Of a stretch of DNA of 64,000 bases, positions 33,095 through 44,138 are shown piece after piece. Both the position numbers and the translations under genes were made by a program. Below the pieces are notes generated by a model. It saw only the letters and a program-made list of their open reading frames with translations, made no database searches and had not been told where the DNA came from. The number at the start of each line of letters is the position of its first letter. Within the stretch, counting starts at the first letter, position 1. Location of the stretch: NCBI GenBank assembly GCA_032358255.1, contig JAULBX010024073.1, positions 1-64,000 on the forward strand. Direction: 5' to 3'. Source of the stretch: Heterotrichella gracilis (lineage: Eukaryota; Sar; Xanthophyceae; Tribonematales; Xanthonemataceae).

Positions 33095-34534
33095 GCCTGT
33101 GGTGCTTCAAGAAGAGCTGGATATCAGAAGTAGGACAGTACCACTCAAACTTTTGAGTTTGTTGTATATGGAGACGCCCTGACAGTGTCCCTTTTAATTT
33201 TGGAAGGATTACACTAGCTGCATATTGCATGTGTGCCTAAGGCACAGCAGCACTTGACAGCTGGGTGTTCAAGCTCGGGTTTTTTCCTGCACAAAATATA
33301 TTCAGCCGCTTTTGATTTATCCTTTTGAACGTCAGCGGCACTTTATGTGCAGCTTATGCCTCCTTTTTCTGCTGCTTGAAATTGCAGCCTACCCTGGCGA
33401 CCAAGCTAGTAAGTCGCTGGTTAACGTATGACACGAAATTGGGTGGGTTGGGTCAAATCCACACTTTCCTGCTTTGCTTTTCCTTCTGCCAGAGTTTCTG
33501 GTTTTGCACAACCAGTTTCACAGTTGCCGTTTAAGGCTCCTGCAAGTTGCTTCGATAGTTGCACTTGCTTTGTACTGCAGAGTCTCACTTACCCCAACAC
33601 AACACCTGCTCTGTTTGCTACTCCCACAGCGCTGCCTGTGTTCATTTGTAAAGCTGTGAAGCATATCCCATCATTCCATGCACTGATCTGCGGGCGGTGG
33701 CACCAGATAGCAATCCTGAGTACTTACAAAAGCTTGACAGCCGACACTGGGCGTCACAGCGTGTGGTGTTGTCAAGTTCTGGTGAGGACTGTGCTATCAG
33801 TGACTGTGTGGGTGCAGCGCTGCTTGCCGTGTCACCAGTACTGTACTGAGTTCACTCTTTTATAGGCTGCAACAAGTGGTGGTGCCAAACAACAGCAACT
33901 GAGGTCCCATGCTTGGCTCTCATAGTTGGCAAGCCAAGTTGGCGTCCAGGTAGAACGAGGGTTAACACTCACTCAGTACTGCACGAACAATAGCGGGTCG
34001 TTTTCCCAGCTGCAGGGTGCACTACAGTGAAGGAGTTCCCAGGCTTCAAAGACAAGGTGACAAAGCTAGGCCCGCACTGCTGGTGCTGTGCACTGTCGGT
34101 GGGTGAGTAGTGCAATCCCTGTCGGCAAGGCAGGCTGCCCAATGCGTATGCGTCGCGATACAGGGTTTGGACGACACACAACCCATCAGATGCTGCAGCC
34201 AGTCTCCACAAACGCTGCATGCAGCATGACATGTTATGTGCCGGCAAACAACCTGTGCCAACATTAGGGCTGCGTTAGGGTTCACTTCAGAGAAGTGCCA
34301 GCGTGGCATTCCATATGCACCATCCACTCTCGTTCTCTGCCAAGAATGCAACTGGGCGGCCAACACCACCATCGATAGCGCTCCGACACATACTTAGTGC
34401 CACTGCCTGGACGCATACTTGTATGCTTTCACGGTTGTAAGCTTGTTGGTTGCCGCTTATCTGCAACCTGCGTAACTTCCAGCGTTCGGCCTTGTCCTTG
34501 ATCTGGTCACCTAGCGACACAAAGGCCCGCACAA
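33095..34534. other. bZIP 3' UTR and intergenic region
   Basis: A TGTAA at 33647-33651 could end the bZIP transcript. The stretch to 34534 should include the promoter of the plastid PDH gene. The open frames here are short and lack family features. Confidence 0.4.
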
Positions 34535-36543
34535 ATGTTTCAATTACTGGCAAGCGGATCAGGGCTGGCAGCCAGCACTAGCTGTTCGCAGCTGGGTTCC
34601 AAAGGCCATGTCGGCCGGGTCGCACCTCTGGGGGTGAAGCCCAAGCATGGTGAGTTGGGGATAGCATTGCTTGTGCAGTGCCCACTACCCAGTGCCGTTT
34701 CCGCGAGTGACACTCAGCGCTGTGTCGTGCAGTGCATGCGGGGAGGAGGGCGGTCGTTGCTAGGGCAGAGAAGAAGAAGGAGAAGCTCATGTGGGAGGCT
34801 CTTCGGGAAGCCATTGATGAGGAGATGGAGGCAGACCCAAAAGTCCTGGTCATGGGTACGAGACTGTAACCTGCTAGTTTGCTTTGCACTGACTGGCTAT
34901 GCGTGCTAGGACCTACTTTTCAATTGCCTTTGCTGCTTGGAGTCAAAGTACGCCTCTTCTTCCTGCTGTCCTTCGCATACATACTGACAACCTTGGCATG
35001 CCATGGCTGCATTCTAGGTGAGGATGTGGGACACTATGGAGGATCATACAAGGTCACTTACGGGCTGTACAAGAAGTATGGAGAGATGAGGCTTCTGGAT
35101 ACACCCATCTGCGGTAAGCAAGCACCTGACCATTGAAGACTGCTGTTAATATTTAATTGATGCGGGACCCACACTGAATACGCACACCCATGCAGAGAAC
35201 GGGTTCTTGGGCATGGGGGTGGGCGCAGCCATGACTGGCTTGAGGCCCATTGTGGAGGGCATGAACATGGGTTTCCTCCTCCTGGCCTTCAACCAGATCT
35301 CCAACAACTGTGGAATGCTTCACTTTACCTCGGGCGGGCAGTACAAGGTAATGCCACGACCCCAGAGTACCTTGAGCGATTGCATGCAACATGCCTCGCA
35401 TGCAGGATCTCCCGTGCAGCCATGACCTATGTTGGGTTAATATGGACTGCAGGGCGTATGGAATGTCTCCACCTGAGTAGGAGCGTCTAAACATGTTGCC
35501 CCATACGTGTGCATGCAGGTGCCAATGGTGATCCGCGGCCCAGGCGGTGTCGGGCGCCAGCTGGGTGCAGAGCACTCGCAGCGACTGGAGTCATACTTCC
35601 AGTCCATCCCGGGGGTCCAGCTGGTGGCCTGCTCCACCACTGCCAACGCCAAGGCGCTCCTGAAATCGGCAATTCGCAGCGACAACCCCATCATCTTTTT
35701 CGAGCACGTGCTACTGTACAACATCAAGGGTGCGCTGAACTTGAGCATGGTTCAAGCTGTCTTGCGAGCTGGTGATTTGTGGGAGTGTTGGCCACAGTCT
35801 GCATTATATGTCCCACCATGCCTGCTGCTGCCATTTGTTGACCCTCTGGAGGGCATGGCATCTCCGTGCAGCATATATTGCATCACCACCTCTCCCGCCA
35901 TTGCAGGTGAGACAGTGGATGGCTACTACCAGGATCTGGAGCGTGCGGAGATGGTGCGCCAGGGAACCGACTGCACCATCCTGTGCTACAGCCGGATGCG
36001 CTATGTGGTGATGCAGGCAGTGCAGCAACTAGAGAAGGAGGGCTACAACCCAGAGGTACGCATGCGCCATAGTCAATGCATGTTGATAATGTGACTGCCT
36101 GTGCCCGCATGCCTGCAACGCTCAAGCCTTATTGTAAATAGTCAAGGAAGCCAGCCGGTTTAGCTCTGTGCCACACACATGCTGGCTCACAGCCCATGGC
36201 ATTCTGCAGCACCATGTGGGTGACAGATGCAATCCTCGGTTGCCAGGTGATCGATCTCATCAGCCTCAAGCCCTTTGACATGGAGACCATCTCCAACAGC
36301 GTGAAGAAGACAAACAAGGTGATCATTGTGGAGGAGTGCATGAAGACAGGCGGCATTGGGGCCTCCCTGTCTGCGGTCATCAACGAGAGCCTGTTTGAGT
36401 ACCTGGATGCGCCAGTGGTGCGGCTGTCGTCGCAGGATGTGCCCACCGCATATGCCTATGAGCTGGAGGCGGCAACCATTGTGCAGCCTGAGCAAGTGGC
36501 GGCTGCAGTCAGGAAAATGGCAGGCAGCCCAGCATACGCCTAG
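34535..36543 (+). CDS. PDHB: Pyruvate dehydrogenase E1 beta subunit, plastid type
   Basis: Seven exons (380 aa): 34535-34649, 34733-34855, 35018-35113, 35196-35347, 35519-35729, 35907-36055, 36247-36543. With E1-alpha it forms the thiamine-diphosphate enzyme that decarboxylates pyruvate and loads acetyl onto E2, feeding plastid fatty-acid synthesis. The first ~50 residues are Ser/Gly/Arg-rich with no acidic residues and look like a transit peptide ([15 protein letters not shown], then [13 protein letters not shown]). The mature part starts [14 protein letters not shown], then [20 protein letters not shown] (with the ThDP-activating Glu), [54 protein letters not shown] and [15 protein letters not shown]. 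The end carries [17 protein letters not shown] and [15 protein letters not shown]. These match plastid rather than mitochondrial E1-beta. Length is normal for the family. Confidence 0.97.
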
Positions 36544-37494
36544 ATAGTGGGTCATATGCTGCATGCAAGCACCGCACGGGAATCAAGTGGTGCCACAGGT
36601 GTACTGTCCACATCACAGCAGAATTGAACTCGCAAGAATGCAGTCCTTGACAGGTACAAAAGTCAGTAAACTTTCCCTTTTAGGTCTGGCTTTCTGGAGC
36701 AATGTGTTGATATTGTAGAAATTACCATGCTGGCAGACTGCCGTTAGCTCCTCTTGCAGTCGTTTTAAGCCTCTAATACGATGTGATTGCAACTTCATTG
36801 TCCGGGTGTATATATCAGGCCATGCTCCTTGTTGCATGCACATGCTGTGCTGCTAGCGGGTTCTGCCATAGCATGTGCCTGCTCTATCCACTGACCTGAG
36901 TACAAGACCTCAGCTGCATCCTTTCAAGTGAAAACCGCCTTTGTTGCAAGTCTTGGTTAGTATACTTTATTGCATTCATTCCAGCTTGCAGCGCATTGAA
37001 ATTCAGTTATGGTTCCTGTAACAATATTACAGTTAGTTACTCCCCAATGACTGCTACCCGGTACTACAGGTGACCTTTCGTCCATGTTAACACCGGGCTT
37101 GCTAGGGGCGAGAGCAGATGTCTTCAATGTGTTTGAAACAAATTGCATCAGCTCCACGGATTTTTTGTCAATGTGTTTGAAACAAATTGCATCAGCTCCA
37201 CGGATTTTTGCACAGCCACTGACCTGCAAGCATGGCATACCCGGTGGGACTGCCTTAGCTGGTGACATGGAAGGGTTCACTTCGACCACAGTAGAGGGTA
37301 TTCAGCAGGGTGTCCAAGGGAGCGAAGCAGTATCTGGGACGGGGTGACGATGAAAAATTGAAAATAGGAAACTTGCCCTGGTGCATAAAGCCAGAGGCAC
37401 CGTTCGTTTCTACAAAGCCCTATCACTACAGATCTTGACGCCTTGACCTAGCCTTCCCACCTCCTGCTAGTCCATCGTCTCAACAGCAACAACC
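36544..37494. other. PDHB 3' UTR and intergenic with a 44-bp duplication
   Basis: A TGTAA at 37018-37022 is a candidate poly(A) signal for PDHB. The unit starting TCAATGTGTTTGAAACAAAT occurs twice in perfect or near-perfect tandem at 37124-37167 and 37168-37210. No gene seen. Confidence 0.5.
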
Positions 37495-39148
37495 ATGAAC
37501 TGCAGTGCTGCCCTCCGCGCCCCATTGGCGGTGCGCCCTGCCAGGTGCGCTTTTTTGAAATCGCTTGGGGCATCCAGTGATCTCAGTCCGATTGCGGGCA
37601 CCGCCCCCTGCCCAAGCTCTAGGCAACGCGCATCAACCTGTTATATTAGACCGAAGCGTGATCGCTATGGCTTGAGCTGCGATTTGCCGTGTACTCGTGT
37701 GTGCGCATCGTGCCCACCAAGATATCTTGGTGATCCTGGCTGGCTGGTGCATTTGAACTCCCTGCAGCGGGTTCAACGCAAACTCGCAAGCTTTACCCTG
37801 ATTCATCACCTTACATGGTCACGCTGCAGGCGTGCTTTGAATGGCGCTAGTGCCCAGACAGGCCACAGATGCACTATGCATGCAAAATGACTAAACATCG
37901 TTTGGTCAGCAACGCCGTTTCCGCCGGAGTGCTGCTGATCTTCCGTATGAAACGCCTAAAACTTGTGATTAATATGCAGGTATATCTCCCGCCGTGGCGG
38001 CTCCACCCTTTCCGGTGCTCCCAGTAAGTTGGGCATCCATTATATTTTCAAATCAGACAGGGTAGCAAGGAAAACTAGTTTGCAGTGGGACCCATCTTAC
38101 ATGCCTGTGTCTCAAGTTACCTCATTAGCTATTGCAGTTTTTATTGGCATTGAGCTGGATCTGAGGAAGCAGGCCCTGGCTGCAGCGCTGTTTCTCAGCG
38201 GCTACCTTGCGTATGTGCCTAGCTGCGCACCAAGCAAACTCCCCACTTTGAGCTCAGCTGTCAAAATTGAGTGGATGGACATGCAAACCATAACACTGTA
38301 GAAGTTCAAAGCACTTAGCTACAAAGAAGGAGCTTTTGCTTTTTTTTTGGCTGAACATGGGCTACCCGCTGTACATGCGCTACCCGCTGTACTGGCCATG
38401 GGCTCCTTTCATGGCACAGCATCCCTGACCTTGCCACAAGACTGACACCTGGTTGCTTGCAGGCACACGGAATGTGCGTGTGAACTACTTCAACAAGAAG
38501 ACTGAGGAGCCACCCGTCACCACCACACAGACCAACGGCACTGCAATTGACACCGAGGACATCAATGAGAAGCTCACCGAGTATGTGGAAGTTGCCAAGG
38601 TAAAGTCACAGATAGTCTCTATGCATTTTGATTGGGGACTACTGTGGCCCGTGCTACTGCACCCAAGAGCAGTGCACAGAGGGCAGTAGTTTTACTGTAG
38701 CATCAAAACCAGCCGATTTACATCCCAGGCAGTGGTTGACACTCGATGCCTTGTTTGTATGCAGGCCAAGTGGGACGCTGTGGAGGAGAAGCCTGCAGCA
38801 ATCGCTCTGACCGTGGCTGGTTTTGTCGGGGTCTGGGCTGCCAGCAACGTGCTTGACAGCATCGAGAAGCTACCTGTCATTTCGGGCCTACTGGAGCTAG
38901 TGGGACTGATCGTCACCTCCTGGTTTGTGTACCGCTACCTCATCTTCGGCCCTGACAGGTAACAAACCAATGTCATCGGACAACGGCATGCATCATAGCA
39001 TTGTTGATCCACCCGGCGAGCATTGTTGATCGCAAAGACCATATCCCCGCGAATGCACTGAGAGGTTGTGAGTTCATCTGGATGTGTCCACAGGGAGGAG
39101 CTGAAGTCAAACATCGACGCCTACTTGAAGAAGGTGACTGGCAAGTAA
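37495..39148 (+). CDS. CURT1: CURT1/CAAD-domain thylakoid curvature protein
   Basis: Five exons (159 aa): 37495-37544, 37980-38023, 38463-38599, 38765-38958, 39094-39148. CURT1 proteins oligomerise at grana margins and bend thylakoid membranes. The N-terminus (MNCSAALRAPLAVRPARYIS) is a typical chloroplast transit peptide. An acidic/polar linker follows (about 32-75), then AKWDAVEEKPAAIALTVAG, two membrane helices (ALTVAGFVGVWAASNVL and LLELVGLIVTSWFVYRYLIF), and an amphipathic C-terminal helix (EELKSNIDAYLKKV). The KWD start, ELVG and WFVYRYL motifs are diagnostic of the CAAD/CURT1 family. Size fits CURT1A-like members. Two small first exons encode only the transit region. The paralogue (A, B, C or D) cannot be told from this. 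Confidence 0.95.
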
Positions 39149-40314
39149 GCGCAGATGGCCATCTGTTGCCTGAGACGCCAAGGGAAAGTCGTGAGGTGCA
39201 ATGAGCTTGTAGGGAGAGATTTTGGGATTTGATCAACATGTTGCGTCTTTCATGTAGAGCGCTGGCCACCCAATGACATATTGTGCTGTTGTGTGGCGCT
39301 TTCATGCGCGCCAGCGGCCATGCAGAAGCCATGGTCATTCTATTCTTTATTAATTGCCACCCTAGGGAACTGTGCTCATAACAGGCTGTCCATGTGCTTA
39401 CTGGGTAGTGGGAGAGGTCAAGGGCAGCTCATATGCATAGCCGACTTGTTGTCATGCGCATTTGCTTGTAAACAGTATCACAAGTACTGTTGGATATTGT
39501 GAAAGCTGGCCGCCATTAATGTCCCTGGAATATGGTACCGGTACCGTACCTGACATGACGACATGTGGGACCGTGGTGCGCAGTACTGAGCAAGGGTTTG
39601 TATTACATTGCTATTCAGTGCTCATGTGCACATGGCGCTTTAGATGCATTTGACGATTAAGCAGTTGTTATTACTGTATAACTGTAAGAGTTATGATAAT
39701 CTTTGGAATTGCGGAAGTGCTTTCAAATCCGCAAACATGCTTCAAGTTGAAGCACATCACAAAGTCTGCCTTCGGGGGCACTTGGCTTTAAACTTTAATT
39801 TCAAGTTGAAATTCCAGCAATCACTGTTGAATCGATTGAGTTGGACAAGGTGAACAATGCCCCAGGATTATGATTAGGACCTGACAGGCAGTGTTGATGA
39901 TCTCTTCATGATGCACGGAATGTCATTGACTCAGGTCAAACTCTAACTCAGCCGATTTGGAATGGACAAAAGAATACATTCTTGGTACTGCTGAGTGTTG
40001 ACATACATGGAGGCAAATAAAAATTAATTGACCTCCTGGTCAGACCAAAGATTGCACAATGTGTCATGCTATGAACCACTAGCGTTGTATACCCATGAGA
40101 AACGCATGGCTTGTGTTTGCGTCCCTGACTCTGCATTCAATTTGCCCATTCCCTAACCTTGCTATCTAACATATGGGTAAAGCTCCCTTCAAGCCTCCCA
40201 AACTTCGCACATGCCAACCACTTCTCCCAGTTCCAACAAGCACACAGGCCCATGTCAGCTCATCATGTAGTGCTGGACCAGGAACCTAATATGCGCATGC
40301 ACCAAGTATCAAGA
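39149..40314. other. Convergent intergenic region, CURT1 and CRTISO-like
   Basis: Two genes end into this 1.2-kb stretch, so it should be mainly 3' UTR. A short dyad GGTACCGGTACC lies near 39534. No coding segment is supported. Confidence 0.45.
39467..39471 (+). terminator. Putative TGTAA poly(A) signal, CURT1 gene
   Basis: First TGTAA after the CURT1 stop, about 320 bases downstream; another occurs near 39681. Called on motif and position only. Confidence 0.35.
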
Positions 40315-43300
40315 TCAGAGGCCGAGCACCTCCAGGAGTTTCAGGTGCGACCCAAGTGGTGCAAGTGTGTTGGCCGTAATCATGCCACTAGCGGCAGCAG
40401 CTGGGACGCCGATCCCAGGCATACAGCTGTCCCCACATCGGTACAAACCTGCGTTGAAAGACACAGGTTTGTGTTTAGCCAGATTGCAATGCTTGTGTAC
40501 AGTACGTGTGCAGTTTGTTGTCGCCAGACAGTGCATTACAAGCAGTGCGTGGACGTGGCCTGATGCTACACATGCATGCGGCACACAGCTGCCCAGTGCT
40601 TGCGCTAGACATGCAGCGTGACCACTAGGGCCTACCTGGGATGGGTGTTTTGGTCCCTGGGAAGGACCCATTGCGTGCGCTGATGGCTGGCCCGTACGTG
40701 CCCCTGTGCCGCCGCAGGAAGGCCTCGTGAGTGAGTGGGGTGCCCACCAGCTCCACCTGTGTGCGCGCCCTCACGTCGGGGATAACTCGCTCGAGCCCTC
40801 CCCACAGAATCTGGGATCGCTCCTCCTGTGAATAAGCGCAGGCATTCAGAAGGGTTGCACTGGGACCCCTTCAATTGGAGGCTCACACACACCTTTCCTT
40901 CCAGCCCCCTAAAAACCAAGTTGACGGGTCCTTCCCACGATATTCTTTATTGTTATATTTTTGAACAGCAATTTGGTCTGCACCAGCTGACCTGTGCCAC
41001 ATTGCCAAGGATTATAAAATGCTCAGGAGGGTAGTAACCACAATTGTATCCCAATGTCATTGTACGTATATTTCCTGTTCCATGCAAGCCCAGAAATGGA
41101 TTGTGTTGTCTGGCTACAATAACCAATTTGAGCCTGTCTATATGGTCATGATTGCTCTGGGACTGGCATACCTTTAGCCTCTTGTACTCAGCACTTCTCC
41201 GATCAAGGCCTTTCCACAGGTCATATGGTTCATTCCCAGCTGTGTAGGCATGGATGGTGGCCTTCCCGGGAGGTGCAGCACTGGGGTCCATCACTGACGA
41301 AATGGAGATGTTGCAGATATTCTGTGGCGCATCGATTGCCTCCCAGTCATGGACCACCAGATGATGGATGTCGAGGTCATCAGGCAAGCCATTGGCATCA
41401 ATCCCCAGGTGCAAATGCATGAAGCTGCCTGGAAAGGTGGCAGGGCAAGCGTCCCATCTGAGGTAAGGAAATCTTGCATGCCCCATACAAGTGATGAGGA
41501 GATGCATGTCATAGCTGCAGGAGATGCTGTTAGCACATGCGGCACAATAGGTGGATGCATATGGGTGATCAACCCAGAAAGTCGCATACCTGTTTCAGGT
41601 GTCGCCATACATTCCGCCTTCCAGCTCTCAGGTGCAGCACCAGTCGGCAGTATCTTCTGAGTATCCCAGACAGACGCGTTGCTGATGACTGCCCGCGATG
41701 CGCGAATGACTTCTGCCCTGCTGCTGCGTGCGCGCGATTTCAGTACCACACCAGCAGCCCGCCCATTTTCCACCAGTATCTGCTCAACATGGGCCCTCAG
41801 CACCACCCTCCCGCCATGCTTCTCAATGCCCCGGATCAGTGCTTCAACAATAGCCTGCGACCCGCCGATGGGGTAGTCAATGGAGCTCTCCCCTGAGTTG
41901 CGCTCGTAGAACATGTATGCCATCTCGGCACATATAGTGTCCTTGGCCAGCATGCCACTGAGGATGAACGTCTCAAGATCCAGGAAATTCCGCAGCCATT
42001 GATTGGTCACCACCTTGTCCACAACGACAGAGAATGGGCCTGTCAAGGTTGGTGCCAGAAACCCAACTTTGGCCAGAGACGGTCCATACCTTGCTGCTGT
42101 CAGTATGATTCCTGCAGGGAGCACAGGATTGCATTGGTGCACCACTGGTACCCCGCAGCCTTCAGCACACCACTAATGCCCTGCCAGTGTCATTTCACCA
42201 TAAGTTGCAGCAAAATTTGATGGAAATTGACAAGAATGCATTCGCCTGGCGCAACAATCTGGATGCCATGGTACACAAAGTGCTGCATGTTGTTCCACCC
42301 ACCTAGATCACTGCGAATGGCAGCAGCCGGAAACAGCGCTGCCCCCTCTTGCAGCGGCAGCATCTTCTTCTGCAGCGCTTCCCATTGCTGCAGTGCCTCC
42401 GCCCCACCTTGCTGCAGCAGCATGGCTTTGTACTGCTGGTCATCGGCCACACAGGCAAAGCTTGAACCGTTGGGCGGATGCACTATCCACTGCAAGCACA
42501 TACAGCCATTAAGTGGAGGGAATGGGACCGCACTCCATGCTGGAGCGTGAATGTTTGATTGAAGTTATTTATGCCCAATTCTTTGATATGCACCGTGAAA
42601 GCATGCAGTTATTTCTGTGGACTGTCTGTCCCTGGATGATGGTGGCACATGCGGCTTTTGTGAGGTAATTTCATGACCCACCCTGTTGTAGTTTCGGCAC
42701 TCCACTTGCTCATTCACTGCATCCAGAACCTGCTTCAGTGGATTGGACGACTTGCCCTTTGGCCCAGATAGCCCAGCAAAGAAGGAAGGGCCACTTTCAA
42801 ACTGAAAGCCGCCTTTCTCAAACGAATGAGCTGCGCCCCCGGGCCGGTAGTGTGACTCGCACACAGTTACCCGATACCCGTAGTACGCCAACAGCGCAGC
42901 ACAGCATAGACCTGCACACATATCAAACACTTTAGGCAGGGGTGATATTGGACCGGGGTCCCCTACAGTAGGTACCACGCGGGCCTGCCTATGGTTCTAG
43001 ATTGTGGCGCTTGCAGACACCAACGCACCACTGTGCAATTCAGCCACAGTCACTATTGGTATCTGATCTCAGGGTGAGGACCAGGATGAGGGCCAGGCTC
43101 ATGAGGGCACTGGTGGGTGCCAATACCAAAATTGCTTGCAATGATCATGCCGTTAAAACACCCAGAATATTTTTGTTGGCAGCTATGTAAGTATGGCATA
43201 GTCTGTACTTGACAGTGACTGTCCAAGATCTGGAAACGCCAGTGGATCATATGGTGCATCGTGATGGGTGGCATGGTGATGGATGTAATGCGAATGGTTC

Positions 43301-43639
43301 ACCTCCTATCCCCGAGCCAATGACCACGAAATCAGTGTCGTGGCTCCTGTTGGAGCTAGAAGTAGCCCCATCTGAAGCTTCTGAGTCCACACCAGCGTCT
43401 TGGAGGCCTGCTCCTATGGCTAGGCTAGGTTGCAATCGTGTGGGCCTGCGTACTCGGAGTCCATGCCGTGCCACATGTCCTGTGAACGACTGTGGGCTGG
43501 CGCGAAATAGGCACCCTTTTCGAGGGATTCCACTGGCGTTGATACGCCTGGACAAAGCTGTGGCCATTCTGTTGGGGACACAGCTTAACAAGTCCTCCCC
43601 ACGGATGCCGCAGGGGGTTGACAACGAAGCCACTAGCAA
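40315..43639 (-). CDS. CRTISO-like FAD-dependent oxidoreductase, probably plastid
   Basis: Seven exons (618 aa): 43639-43303, 42911-42682, 42489-42303, 42111-41590, 41428-41172, 40825-40636, 40448-40315. It belongs to the carotenoid isomerase / phytoene-desaturase-like family. The N-terminal ~95 residues are Ser/Arg-rich with few acidic residues at first and could be a transit peptide; an internal start at MATALSRR is possible. The dinucleotide-binding site is split by intron 1: DFVVIGSGIGG, then LCCAALLAYYGYRVTVCE. Next come HYRPGGAAHSF and FESGPSFFAGL, then substrate-domain segments and IDYPIGGSQAIVEAL with GGRVVLRAHVEQILVENGRA. The C-terminal FAD motif is YRCGDSCMPGIGVPAAAASG. That last motif (GDSxxPGIGVPAVAASG) fits the CRTISO-like clade (Arabidopsis At1g57770 type) better than true prolycopene isomerase, so I do not use the CRTISO name. 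Reaction unproven; probably carotenoid or other isoprenoid redox/isomerisation. Confidence 0.92.
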
Positions 43640-44138
43640 ATTGCCAGGGATATATCAGTGGAGTTGACGTTGGTCTCACTGGAATCTTATTGGACCCAAG
43701 TGGTGGCTGAATACTTTAAAGCTGAGCCAGAATTGGGCATCACGAGTCCAGTCCATTTGCCTCGAGACCAATAAATAGTTACCCAATAAAGAGTTCGGGG
43801 CGCAGCCTGCGCAGGTTTTAACTCGTGATATCCCAAGGCAAACAGCACTTTGAATACCTACAGCAGCACGCCATGGAACATAAATCGTTGTGAGCACAAG
43901 GGCAAGCTGCTATGTGCCCCACTCTGCTTTTGCAGGATTCCAGTTCCGTGTGTATGCATGCATTGGAGCTGGAACCTTCTATGCACCAGTTGCTGTCTGC
44001 CGAGTGGTCTGAGACGTCGCGTCATCGTTGCCCAATGGCTGAAATGCTGTAGTATGTTTTGATATGCTGCCTCACCTTGACAAGGAGTGGTCTGGATGGT
44101 CAAACGGGACTCGCACATCGTCAGCAGTTTGGTGACAA
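43640..44138. promoter_or_regulatory. Divergent intergenic promoter region, CRTISO-like and MED14
   Basis: Only 499 bases separate the two start codons, so both promoters and leaders must fit here or overlap. I see no clear TATA box at either side. Leader introns could exist but none is obvious. Confidence 0.45.

Noticed and set aside
33095-34534. Several 60-145-codon frames as small genes
   Set aside because: No conserved motifs, no consistent splice sites, and both strands are equally open.
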